Shown here piece after piece: positions 19,045 to 28,494 of a stretch of DNA of 64,000 nt. Numbering within the stretch: the first letter of the stretch is position 1; every line of letters begins with the position of its first letter. Location of the stretch: assembly GCF_000240165.1 (NCBI RefSeq), contig NC_017586.1, positions 3,968,001 to 4,032,000 on the forward strand. The letters are read 5' to 3'. A program made the translations under genes and the position numbers. The notes beneath the pieces were generated by a model. It had not been told where the DNA came from, ran no database searches, and saw only the letters and a list, made by a program, of their open reading frames with translations. The stretch comes from Streptantibioticus cattleyicolor NRRL 8057 = DSM 46488. GTDB lineage: Bacteria; Actinomycetota; Actinomycetes; Streptomycetales; Streptomycetaceae.

Positions 19045-19926
19045 ATGACCGCCCAGATTCTCGATGGCAAGGCCACCGCCGCCGCGATCAAGTCCGAGCT
19101 CGCCGTCCGCGTCGAGGCGCTGAAGGCCCGGGGCATCACCCCCGGCCTCGGCACCATCCTGGTCGGGGACGACCCGGGCAGCCACATCTACGTCGCGGGC
19201 AAGCACCGCGACTGCGCCCAGATCGGCATCGCCTCCATCCAGCGTGAACTCCCCGCGAGCGCCACGCAGGAGGAGATCGAGGCGGTCGTCCGGGAACTCA
19301 ACGACAACCCCGCCTGCACCGGCTACATCGTCCAACTCCCGCTGCCCAAGGGCGTGGACACCAACCGGGTGCTGGAACTGATGGACCCGGCCAAGGACGC
19401 CGACGGGCTCCACCCGACGAGCCTGGGCCGGCTGGTGCTGGGCCAGCGGGCGCCGCTGCCGTGCACCCCCAACGGCGTCATCAAGCTGCTGCGCCGCCAC
19501 GACGTGCCGCTCGCCGGCGCCCACGTGGTCGTGGTCGGCCGGGGCATCACCGTCGGCCGGTCGCTGCCGCTGCTGCTCACCCGGCGCAGCGAGAACGCGA
19601 CCGTCACCCAGTGCCACACCGGCACCCGTGATCTGCCCGCGCTGCTGCGCCAGGCCGACATCGTGGTCGCCGCGGCCGGCGTGCCGCACCTGATCAAGCC
19701 GGAGGACGTCAAGCCGGGCGCGGCCGTGCTCGACGTGGGCGTCAGCCGGGACGAGAACGGCAAGATCCTCGGCGACGTCCACCCCGGGGTGCGCGAGGTG
19801 GCCGGCTGGCTGTCGCCCAACCCGGGCGGGGTGGGCCCGATGACCCGGGCGATGCTGCTGGCCAACGTGGTGGAGGCGGCGGAGCTGGCCGGGGCGGGCG
19901 CCGCCGGCGCGGGCCATGCCGGCTGA
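19045..19926 (+). CDS. folD: Methylene-THF dehydrogenase/methenyl-THF cyclohydrolase
   Basis: This 293-residue bifunctional enzyme interconverts methylene-, methenyl- and 10-formyl-THF, supplying formyl groups for PurN and PurH. Visible signatures are YVAGKHRDC with the catalytic lysine near residue 57, [11 protein letters not shown], the NADP-binding [18 protein letters not shown] and [16 protein letters not shown] near the C-terminus. Its last 11 bp overlap the DUF3017 gene. Confidence 0.96.
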   Translation: MTAQILDGKATAAAIKSELAVRVEALKARGITPGLGTILVGDDPGSHIYVAGKHRDCAQIGIASIQRELPASATQEEIEAVVRELNDNPACTGYIVQLPLPKGVDTNRVLELMDPAKDADGLHPTSLGRLVLGQRAPLPCTPNGVIKLLRRHDVPLAGAHVVVVGRGITVGRSLPLLLTRRSENATVTQCHTGTRDLPALLRQADIVVAAAGVPHLIKPEDVKPGAAVLDVGVSRDENGKILGDVHPGVREVAGWLSPNPGGVGPMTRAMLLANVVEAAELAGAGAAGAGHAG

Positions 19927-20341
19927 CGCGCCGAAGCCGGAACGGCCCGCCTCCGGCGGCAGCCGGCGCTTCCCCGAGCACACCACCGGCACCTCCCGGC
20001 CGGAGGGCGGCGGCCGGGCGGCCGGCGGCACCCACTCCGCCCCGGCCCGGCAGTGGCCGCTGCTGACGGTGGTCGCCGGGGTGGCGCTGGGGCTGCTGAT
20101 CACCGCGGCCGGGGAGTTCCGGGCCGGGCTGATCGTGGTGGGGGCCGCGCTGCTGTTCGGCGCGGCGCTGCGGTGGCTGCTGCCGTCGGTGGGGATGCTG
20201 GCGGTACGCAGCCGGTTCACCGACCTGATCACCTACGGGGTGCTGGGGGTGGCCGTGGTGCTGCTGGCGCTGATGGCCCCGCCGCGGCCGATCGTGCACA
20301 TCCCGCTGCTGGACGACATCGTCCGGTTCGCCGTGCGCTGA
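19916..20341 (+). CDS. DUF3017 domain-containing membrane protein
   Basis: This 141-residue protein has a hydrophilic N-terminal 45 residues and three membrane segments ([56 protein letters not shown]). It matches the actinobacterial DUF3017 family, regularly found directly after folD. The start ATG 19916 lies inside the end of folD, implying translational coupling. Function unknown. Confidence 0.88.
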   Translation: MPADAPKPERPASGGSRRFPEHTTGTSRPEGGGRAAGGTHSAPARQWPLLTVVAGVALGLLITAAGEFRAGLIVVGAALLFGAALRWLLPSVGMLAVRSRFTDLITYGVLGVAVVLLALMAPPRPIVHIPLLDDIVRFAVR

Positions 20342-20543
20342 ACCCCGCCGCCGTTCCCGGTGCGGGGCGGGCGGGACGGCCGGGGTGGCCGAGGAAGGCG
20401 GGAACTGTCCGCTCCCCGTGGGTAGTGACATTGAGGACGCGACGGACTGCGGACAGTCGCCGTCGCCGGCCCCGACCCGGCCGGCGACCGCCCGCACCGG
20501 ACGTGGCCGCCGGGGAGGAGACCGCACCGGGACGGGGAGGGAC

Positions 20544-21323
20544 ATGGCACGCTGGCAGCCGCTTCCGGAGGAGCTGGCGCCCGAGTTACGCCGTCTGACG
20601 CTGCACCTGCGCCGGCTCACCGACCGCACCGGGCTGAGCCTGGCCGCGCTCGGCGCCACCACGGCGTACGACCCCGCCCAGTGGGACCGTTACCTCAACG
20701 CGGCCGACCTCGTACCGCGGCAGGCGGTGCACGCCCTCGTCGCGCTGGCCGGCGCCGACCCGGACCGGGTGTCGGCGCTGTGGGAGGCGGCGGCGTGGCA
20801 GGCGCTCACCGGCGCCCGCCCCCGCACGGCCGACCAGCCGCGTACCGTGCGCCGGGCCCGGTCCGCCGCCCCGGCCGTGGTCACCGCCACCGCCCGCCGC
20901 GTCCCGGCCCCGCGGACCCCGGCGGACGGGGCGCCCCGGACGGCCGGGCGCCCGGGGAAGGCACCCAGTGCCGCATCCCGGGCGCCGGGCGGCCCGCCGG
21001 CGGCGTGCGGACGCGGCGGAGGCGTGGTTTTCGGCCACCGGGAGGCGTGGTGGGTGCGGGCCGGGGGCGGTACGGCCGGCGGCGCCGATCTCACCACGGC
21101 GCTGCGCGCGGAACGCCGCGCCCGGCACCGCCGCGCGCTGCTGGCCGCCCTGGTGGCCATCGCCGTCCTCGGGCTCGGACTCGCCAGCGGGCTCGCCCTG
21201 TTGCGGGGCGGCGCGGCGAAGACACCACCGGTGCGCTGCCGCCCCGCCGCCCGCTGCGACGGCACGGCGGCGCCGTCCCCGACGTCAACGGCCGTCTCCC
21301 GCCGCTCACCCGGTCGGCGCTGA
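20544..21323 (+). CDS. HTH-like protein with a C-terminal membrane anchor
   Basis: This 259-residue protein has an N-terminal helical domain (LPEELAPELRRLTLHLRRL, then GLSLAALGATTAYDPAQWDRYL) resembling the degenerate XRE-type HTH domains of Streptomyces regulators. A long Pro/Ala/Arg-rich linker follows, then one membrane segment (ALLAALVAIAVLGLGLASGLAL, about residues 200-220) and a short outer tail. ATG 20544 follows GGGGAGGG. It may be an inner-membrane signalling or anti-sigma-like protein; that is inference. The following gene has a related N-terminus. Confidence 0.7.
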   Translation: MARWQPLPEELAPELRRLTLHLRRLTDRTGLSLAALGATTAYDPAQWDRYLNAADLVPRQAVHALVALAGADPDRVSALWEAAAWQALTGARPRTADQPRTVRRARSAAPAVVTATARRVPAPRTPADGAPRTAGRPGKAPSAASRAPGGPPAACGRGGGVVFGHREAWWVRAGGGTAGGADLTTALRAERRARHRRALLAALVAIAVLGLGLASGLALLRGGAAKTPPVRCRPAARCDGTAAPSPTSTAVSRRSPGRR

Positions 21324-21538
21324 ACGCGGGCCGGCGCCCCGGATCCGCCGCCGCCGGACGGGGCCGAGGACAACACCACGTGGGACCGCCCGCCCGCCCC
21401 GCGCGACGGCCGGGCCGGCCTCCCGCCGCTCACCTGCCCGGGCTAACCCCTGAGTGCGCAATCGGCGTTTCCGGGGAACCACCCAAGCGGCACGCCACGT
21501 TCCCCACAGCAGGGGCAACCCGGGGCAGGGGAGGGGAC

Positions 21539-22177
21539 ATGACCCGAATCCGTCGACTTCCGGAGGAACGGGACGGGGCGCTACGGAAGTTGGCACACAC
21601 TGTCCGACGGCTCGCACGGCATGACGGCGGCGGAACGCACCCCGCCCGTGGCGAGCGCCCCCGCCGGCCCGTCCCGCCGCCGGCCGAGGTGAGCGAACGT
21701 CACGACCGCGCCGCCGACGACGACCGCGTCCCCGGTGCCGTCGTGCCCGGGGTCCGCGACGCGGGCGGCCCCCGTCCGGACGGCACCCATCACGCGGCGG
21801 CCGACCCCGACGCGTTCACCCCGGCCCGGCGGCCGGTGACCGGTCCGGCGCCGCCCGGCGCGGCCGGGGAGCCGGCCCCCGGGGAGGGCACCTTCCACCT
21901 CTTCGGCGGCCCCGGTGCGGACGGCCCCTCGGCCACCGTGGTGCCCGGTCCGCAGAAGGCGGCGGTGCTCTTCGTGACCGGGCTGGCCGCCGCGCTGGTG
22001 GTGCTGATCGGCGCCGTCGTCTGCTTCGGCATCGGCCGTCCCGCCCCGGCGCCGCCCGCCGTCCCGCCGCCGGTGACCGCCGTGCCCGCCTCCGTGCCGG
22101 CCCCCTCCCCGTCGTCCTCGCCGTCCCTCACCCGCCTGCCCGGCCGCCCCGCCCACCACACGGCCCTGGGCGGCTGA
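21539..22177 (+). CDS. Membrane-anchored paralogue of the preceding HTH protein, HTH degenerate
   Basis: This 212-residue protein begins MTRIRRLPEERDGALRKLAH, which aligns with the start of the preceding gene (shared LPEE, regular Leu/Arg spacing, LRRL-type helix). The region that should form the HTH is replaced by Arg/Pro/Asp-rich sequence. One membrane segment (AAVLFVTGLAAALVVLIGAV) is followed by a Pro/Ser-rich tail. It looks like a diverged tandem duplicate that kept the membrane-anchor layout. ATG 21539 follows GGGGAGGGG. Function unknown. Confidence 0.65.
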   Translation: MTRIRRLPEERDGALRKLAHTVRRLARHDGGGTHPARGERPRRPVPPPAEVSERHDRAADDDRVPGAVVPGVRDAGGPRPDGTHHAAADPDAFTPARRPVTGPAPPGAAGEPAPGEGTFHLFGGPGADGPSATVVPGPQKAAVLFVTGLAAALVVLIGAVVCFGIGRPAPAPPAVPPPVTAVPASVPAPSPSSSPSLTRLPGRPAHHTALGG

Positions 22178-22224
22178 CCGCCTCGCGGGGCGTGTACTCC
22201 GTCCCGGCACGGCTGTCCGCGTAG

Positions 22225-23373
<1,149 letters not shown>

Positions 23374-23387
23374 CATAGCGTCAGCTT

Positions 23388-23422
23388 CTCGGTCCGGGTC
23401 CGCACGGCGGGTCCGGACCGAG
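23388..23422 (+). terminator. Terminator of mdh
   Basis: CTCGGTCCGG (23388-23397) pairs with CCGGACCGAG (23413-23422), followed by GCGTTTT; it starts 15 nt after the mdh stop. Confidence 0.8.
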
Positions 23423-23525
23423 GCGTTTTCCGGACCGTCGCGCACAGCTGTGACGCGCCCCCTACAATGAGCCACCCGCGGCGGGAGAAGCCCCGCCGAC
23501 GTGGGAGTTGCCTTGGGGGGGGACC

Positions 23526-25292
23526 ATGGGCGCCGAGGGTTACGTACCCGGAGGCCGGACGACACAGTGGCAGACGCCGGTTCCGCCGCCCGCCCCGCCG
23601 TTCGTCCCCGGACCACCGCCGTCCGCCGCGCCCCGGGTCCCCGGGAGCACCCCGGCCACCAGCGAGGCCACCCGGCTGCTGTGCGCCGGCGTCTACCTCG
23701 ACCACGTCTTCCGGGACCGGGTCATCGAGGAACTGGCCGAGCACGAACACCGGCCGGTGGCACCGTCGTTGGGGATCGACGCGGTGCCGGTGCTGGCGCA
23801 CGCGCTGCGCGCCCGGCGCCGGGACGTGTTGACCGCGCTGGCGCTGCTGGCGGTGTGGGTGGGCTTCCCGCTGCTGTCCGCGCTGGTGTCGGCCTCCGCG
23901 ACGAGCTTCGACCCGTTCTCCGGGCTGCTGCCGCTGGGGCTGTCGGGGCTGCTGTCGGTGATCGGCGCGTCGCTGTACGGGTGGGTGTGCCTGGCGTTGT
24001 GGGCGGCGTGCAAGGTCGCCGGTCGCCGGGTCGGCGGATGGGCGACCGACGGCACGCGCAACGCGGTGGGCCCGGGCCGCCGCAGGTTCGGCGCGGCGCT
24101 GACCTTCTCGGCCCGGATGTTCGCGGTCTACTACTGGATCGTGGCGGTGGCCTCGCTGTTCGCGTTGCAGTTCGGCATGGTCGTGCTGCCGCTGCTGGTG
24201 GCCGCGGTGACCGACTGGCCGCGGCGGTGGACGGCCCGTACGTTCCGCACCGAGCTGCGGCCCGAGGTGTTCGCGGCGCGGCCGAGGCCCCCGATGCCGC
24301 CCTCGCCCCGTTACCAACGCATCGTCGAGGCGATCGACCGCGAGCAGTACTCCCCGCTGACCGTCTACGACCCCTTCCGGCCGTTCATCGGGGCGGGCGT
24401 GCTCACCTACGGGCCGTGGTCGTTCGTGCTGGAGCTCAAGCGCAGGAAGGACGGTCGGGCGGCCGACGGCGGCGACATGACGAGCCGTCAGATCCTGGAT
24501 CTCGTCAAGCCGCAGCTCGAACGCCTCCGGGTGTCCGCGGGCACCTCACGGGACCGGCTGCGGGAGCTGGAGGTCGAGGAGTGCGTCTTCCTGCCGGCCG
24601 GGGTCTCCCGGGAGCGGCTGGCCACCGAGTACCGCCCCGAGTCCGTCGCACGCCACCTGGCCGAGGCGGTCGAGGAGGGCGGCGAGGCACGCCGGCTCTT
24701 CCTGCGCGTCCGGGTCGGCGCCTGGCACGAGCAGGTGGTCACCACGGTGCTGGTGCGGGTGCACACCCAAGGCGGCATGCTGGTGCTGGAGTTCGTGCCG
24801 CACGTACTGCCGCCGGTGCGCCGGGACTTCCGGCAGGCCGACGCGATCGCGGCCGGCCGTGACGACGGCTTCGCGCGGGTGGCGCTGCGCGCCCTCGTCG
24901 CCTCCCCGACCGCCAACGTCGAGGCCGGGATCTCCGCGCTGCGGGTGCTGCGTGACGCGCTGCGGGCGTGGCTCACCAACCCCAGCGAGCGCTACCCGGA
25001 GGGCCCGGTGGTCTCGGTACGGGAGCTGGGCAGCGGCGACGCCATGCAGCTCTTCCAGGATCTCGACGTCAGCCGCTACGTCAAGACGATCCAGGACCGC
25101 GTGGTCAACGGCGTCCGGGAGGCGCTGCGTTCGCGCGGGTACGAGACGGGCGAGTTCGAGCAGCAGGTCGTCAACGTCAACGGCAACGGGGTCTTCATCG
25201 GCGGCTCCATGAGCGGCGGGGCGATCGCCACCGGGGCGCAGGCCACCGCCCGGCACACCGAGGGCACCGGCCGCGACCAGGAGAAGCCGTAG
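23526..25292 (+). CDS. Unknown membrane protein with C-terminal GGSMSGGAIATG motif
   Basis: I do not recognise a named family for this 588-residue protein. A Pro-rich N-terminus of about 45 residues is followed by a short helical region, three or four membrane segments (about residues 100-235: VLTALALLAVWVGFPLLSAL, LLSVIGASLYGWVCLALWAA, MVVLPLLVAAV) and a soluble C-terminal half of about 350 residues with motif-like FIGAGVLTYGPWSFVLELKR. The last 40 residues carry VNVNGNGVFIGGSMSGGAIA, a Gly-rich motif shared with the next gene. Start is ATG 23526, although TTG 23508 is possible; a G8 run lies between them. It heads a three-gene unit. Confidence 0.65.
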   Translation: MGAEGYVPGGRTTQWQTPVPPPAPPFVPGPPPSAAPRVPGSTPATSEATRLLCAGVYLDHVFRDRVIEELAEHEHRPVAPSLGIDAVPVLAHALRARRRDVLTALALLAVWVGFPLLSALVSASATSFDPFSGLLPLGLSGLLSVIGASLYGWVCLALWAACKVAGRRVGGWATDGTRNAVGPGRRRFGAALTFSARMFAVYYWIVAVASLFALQFGMVVLPLLVAAVTDWPRRWTARTFRTELRPEVFAARPRPPMPPSPRYQRIVEAIDREQYSPLTVYDPFRPFIGAGVLTYGPWSFVLELKRRKDGRAADGGDMTSRQILDLVKPQLERLRVSAGTSRDRLRELEVEECVFLPAGVSRERLATEYRPESVARHLAEAVEEGGEARRLFLRVRVGAWHEQVVTTVLVRVHTQGGMLVLEFVPHVLPPVRRDFRQADAIAAGRDDGFARVALRALVASPTANVEAGISALRVLRDALRAWLTNPSERYPEGPVVSVRELGSGDAMQLFQDLDVSRYVKTIQDRVVNGVREALRSRGYETGEFEQQVVNVNGNGVFIGGSMSGGAIATGAQATARHTEGTGRDQEKP

Positions 25293-25333
25293 CCGCGCCG
25301 GGCGCGGCCGGGAACGGGGAGGACGAGGAGAAC

Positions 25334-25885
25334 ATGGGTCGAGGCAGCGGCACCGGAGGCGACGGCACCCCGGGCGAGGAGCCGCCGGCCGCCACCGGCG
25401 GTGTGGTGATCGGCGGCAGCATGACCGGCGGGGCCGTCGCCTCCGGCGCCAGGTCGTCGGCGCGCGACGCGAGCCGGCGTGACACGGCGGTCCCGGTCGA
25501 GTCGCTGCCGGCCCCGGCCGCCCCGGCGGTACCCGCCGCGCCCGGCCAGGTGTACGTGGCCGGCCACGTCACCGGCGGCGCGGTGGCGGCCGGCGAGGAC
25601 AGCGAGGCGGTCCACGAGGCGACCACCACCGACGCCGCCCACCGCGAACTGCTGGCCGCCGTCACGCTGCTGCGCGAGCACCTGGCGAGCTTCGCCCGCA
25701 CCGACGACGTGGCGGCCGTCGACGCCGAACTCGCCGTCGTCCAGGACGAGATCGGCACCACCGGCCGGGCCGACACCGGGCGGCTGCGGTGGCTGCGGGA
25801 CCGGCTGACGGCCGCCGGCACCGTGCTGGCCGCGCTCTCCTCGGCGGCGACCGTGGCCCAGGCGATCCAAGCGCTGGCCGGCTGA
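25334..25885 (+). CDS. Unknown protein with two Gly-rich GGA repeats and a helical C-terminus
   Basis: This 183-residue soluble-looking protein contains two copies of a short Gly-rich motif, VVIGGSMTGGAVASGA (about residues 25-40) and VYVAGHVTGGAVAAGE (about 76-91), matching the C-terminal motif of the preceding protein. Such motifs resemble the alternating Val/Gly GxVxGxVxxG segments found as linkers in bacterial signalling and conflict proteins. The C-terminal 90 residues are helical (ELLAAVTLLREHLASFA) and may oligomerise. ATG 25334 follows GGACGAGGAG. It is followed after 1 bp by the next gene, so the three are probably co-expressed. Confidence 0.65.
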   Translation: MGRGSGTGGDGTPGEEPPAATGGVVIGGSMTGGAVASGARSSARDASRRDTAVPVESLPAPAAPAVPAAPGQVYVAGHVTGGAVAAGEDSEAVHEATTTDAAHRELLAAVTLLREHLASFARTDDVAAVDAELAVVQDEIGTTGRADTGRLRWLRDRLTAAGTVLAALSSAATVAQAIQALAG

Positions 25886-25886
25886 G

Positions 25887-26756
25887 ATGGCCGAGGGTGA
25901 GGGGGAGGAGTACTGGGACGCCGAACTCCAGGCGTGGGCGGTGCGTCCGTCGTCCGGGCCGAAGACCCAGGCGTCCGGCGGGCCCGCGTTCGTCCCGGGG
26001 CAGTCGCTGTACGCCCCGGGGCCGCCGACGGTGCCCACACCGGTGACCGGGACGGCCGGGGCGACCGGGGCGCGGCGGCCACGGGTCTGGTACGCGGCGG
26101 CCGGGGTGGTGGTCTGCGTGGGCCTGGCGTCGGCCGGCTGGCTGCTGCTGGGCTCCGGCGGCCCGCACGGCGGCCACGGCACGGGCACCGCGCCCGGTGC
26201 CGTCAGCGCGTCGGCACCGCAGGAGACCGCCGGGTCCCCGACGCCCGGTGCCGCGACGTCCGACGCGCCCACCCCGTCCGCCCCGGCCGCCGGATACACA
26301 CACGTCGAGGACCCGTTGGGGTTCGCCCTCGACGTACCGAGCGGGTGGACGCGGCGGGAGCAGCCGGCGAGCGACGGCGGGCAGGTCTTCTACAGTGCGG
26401 ACGGCGACGACCACCTGGTCCAGGTCGGCGTGGTGCACGGGCAGAGCCAGACCCCGTACGAGACGTTCCAGACGATGCAGCGGGAGCTGGCCGCCCAACG
26501 CGACGGCTACCAGCTGCACCGGCTGGCCCGGGTGGACGGCGACCCGAACGGGCCGGTGGAGATCGAGTTCTCCTACAACAGCCCCGACCACGGCCCCCGG
26601 CATGTGATCGACCGGGGCTTCACCGGGGCCGACGGCACCTTCTACGCGATCCTGGTGGCGGGCCCGGAGGACGAGTGGGACGCCTCCCTGGAGCGCTACC
26701 GCACCGTGGTCGCCTCCTTCTGCGCCGACGGCGTCTGCCCGAGCACAAGCCCCTGA
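25887..26756 (+). CDS. Unknown single-pass membrane protein with extracytoplasmic domain
   Basis: This 289-residue protein starts YWDAELQAWAVR at the N-terminus, has a Pro-rich cytoplasmic stretch, one membrane segment (VWYAAAGVVVCVGLASAGWLLLG split around residues 65-88), a Ser/Pro/Ala linker, then a compact domain of about 150 residues with GFALDVPSGWTRRE, a pattern seen in extracytoplasmic sensor-like or PsbP-like domains. Two cysteines lie at the very C-terminus (FCADGVC). The start overlaps nothing but sits 1 bp after the previous stop, indicating one operon. Function unknown. Confidence 0.65.
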   Translation: MAEGEGEEYWDAELQAWAVRPSSGPKTQASGGPAFVPGQSLYAPGPPTVPTPVTGTAGATGARRPRVWYAAAGVVVCVGLASAGWLLLGSGGPHGGHGTGTAPGAVSASAPQETAGSPTPGAATSDAPTPSAPAAGYTHVEDPLGFALDVPSGWTRREQPASDGGQVFYSADGDDHLVQVGVVHGQSQTPYETFQTMQRELAAQRDGYQLHRLARVDGDPNGPVEIEFSYNSPDHGPRHVIDRGFTGADGTFYAILVAGPEDEWDASLERYRTVVASFCADGVCPSTSP

Positions 26757-26780
26757 CCGGCGATTACGCAACCCCTCCGG

Positions 26781-26808
26781 GCCGAAAGTGAGAGGGAACA
26801 CTTTCGGC
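26781..26808. promoter_or_regulatory. 10-bp inverted repeat upstream of betB
   Basis: GCCGAAAGTG (26781-26790) and CACTTTCGGC (26799-26808) form a perfect inverted repeat with an 8-nt AGAGGGAA spacer. It lies 25 nt after the previous operon and 92 bp before betB, so it may be that operon's terminator or an operator of the betaine genes. Confidence 0.5.
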
Positions 26809-26899
26809 GCGGAAAACGGCATACCCCCGACCCTTCGGGGCACGGCTCCCGGTTGCCGTCGGCGACCCGCGGGCGGCAATCGGGCAAGAAGGGCGAAAC

Positions 26900-28417
26900 G
26901 TGCCGGTAGTCGGGACCAGTCATGTCGAGACCATCCATGTGGACGGGGTGTGGCGCGCCGCGGAATCGGGCGCGCGCCGGGAGATCACCGACCCCGCCGA
27001 CGCGACCACGCTGACTGAGGTCGCCGAGGGCGGGGCCGCCGACGCGGACGCCGCGGTGGCCGCCGCCCGCCGCGCCTTCGACCACGGTCCGTGGCCGGCC
27101 ACCCCGGTCGCCGACCGGGCCGCGCTGCTGCGCAGGGTCGCCGACCTGCTCCAGCGCGACCGCGAGGAGATCGCCCGCACCGAGAGCCGCGACACCGGCA
27201 AGACACTCGCCGAAGGACGCGTCGACGTCGACGACGTCACAGGCGCCTTCCGCTACTTCGCCGACCTGGCCGCGAGCACCGACGGCGGACGCGTGGTGGA
27301 CGCCGGCAGCCCCACCGTGCACAGCGTCGTGGTCCACGAACCGGTCGGCGTCTGCGCGCTGATCACCCCGTGGAACTATCCGCTGCTCCAGGCGAGTTGG
27401 AAGATCGCCCCGGCGCTCGCGGCCGGCAACACCTTCGTGGTCAAGCCCAGCGAGATCACCCCGCTGTCCACCGTCCACCTGATCCGGCTGCTCGCCGAGG
27501 CCGGGCTGCCGGACGGGGTGGCCAACCTCGTCACCGGCCCCGGCGACCCGGTCGGCGCGCGCCTCGCCGAACACCCCGGCGTCGACCTGGTCTCCTTCAC
27601 CGGCGGCCTGGCCAGCGGCACCCGGGTGATGGCCGCCGCCGCCCCCACCGTCAAGAAGGTCGCCCTCGAACTCGGCGGCAAGAACCCCAACGTGGTCTTC
27701 GCCGACGCCTGCGCCACCGACGAGGGCTTCGACACCGCGGTCGACCAGGCGCTCAACGCCGCCTTCATCCACAGCGGCCAGGTCTGCTCGGCCGGCTCCC
27801 GGCTGATCATCGAGGAGTCGGTCCGCGACCGCTTCGTCGCCGAACTCGCCCGCCGCGCCGAACGCGTCAAGCTCGGCCGCGGCACCGAGGACGGCGTCGA
27901 ATGCGGCCCCCTGGTCTCCGCCGCCCAACTCGCCAAGACCGAGGAGTACGTCGCCTCCGCCCTCGCCGAGGGCGCCACCCTGCGCTGCGGCGGCGAACGC
28001 CCCAAGCCCTCCGACACCCTCCCGGCCACCGGCTACTTCTACCGCCCGACCGTGCTCGACCACTGCCACGGCGGCATGCGGGTGGTACGCGAGGAGGTCT
28101 TCGGTCCCGTCCTGACCGTGGAGACCTTCCGCACCGAGGACGAGGCGGTCGCGCTCGCCAACGACACCGAGTACGGGCTCGCCGGAGCCGTGTGGACGGC
28201 GGACGCCGGACGCGCCCGGCGGGTCGCCGCCCGGCTGCGCCACGGCACCGTGTGGATCAACGACTACCACCCCTACCTGCCGCAGGCGGAATGGGGCGGC
28301 TTCGGCAAGTCCGGCACCGGCCGCGAACTCGGCCCGGCCGGCCTCGACGAGTACCGCGAGGCCAAGCACGTCTACCAGAACCTGGCGCCGGCCCCGGTCC
28401 GCTGGTTCGCCGGCTGA
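26900..28417 (+). CDS. betB: Betaine-aldehyde dehydrogenase
   Basis: This 505-residue NAD-dependent aldehyde dehydrogenase is assigned to betaine aldehyde oxidation because a choline-oxidase-type GMC enzyme and a glycine betaine ABC importer follow directly. Family motifs are the ITPWNYPLLQASWK segment with the catalytic Asn, the general-base Glu in LELGGKNPNVV and the nucleophilic Cys in IHSGQVCSAGSRL (about residue 297). GTG 26900 lacks a strong ribosome site but gives the expected length. First gene of the osmoprotectant operon. Confidence 0.92.
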   Translation: MPVVGTSHVETIHVDGVWRAAESGARREITDPADATTLTEVAEGGAADADAAVAAARRAFDHGPWPATPVADRAALLRRVADLLQRDREEIARTESRDTGKTLAEGRVDVDDVTGAFRYFADLAASTDGGRVVDAGSPTVHSVVVHEPVGVCALITPWNYPLLQASWKIAPALAAGNTFVVKPSEITPLSTVHLIRLLAEAGLPDGVANLVTGPGDPVGARLAEHPGVDLVSFTGGLASGTRVMAAAAPTVKKVALELGGKNPNVVFADACATDEGFDTAVDQALNAAFIHSGQVCSAGSRLIIEESVRDRFVAELARRAERVKLGRGTEDGVECGPLVSAAQLAKTEEYVASALAEGATLRCGGERPKPSDTLPATGYFYRPTVLDHCHGGMRVVREEVFGPVLTVETFRTEDEAVALANDTEYGLAGAVWTADAGRARRVAARLRHGTVWINDYHPYLPQAEWGGFGKSGTGRELGPAGLDEYREAKHVYQNLAPAPVRWFAG

Positions 28418-28494
28418 CCCGCGCCCCGCACCCCTCCCTTCCGCGGAACAGCCCTTCCGCCATCCCCTCATCCCCCACCCCGAGGAGTACCTCC

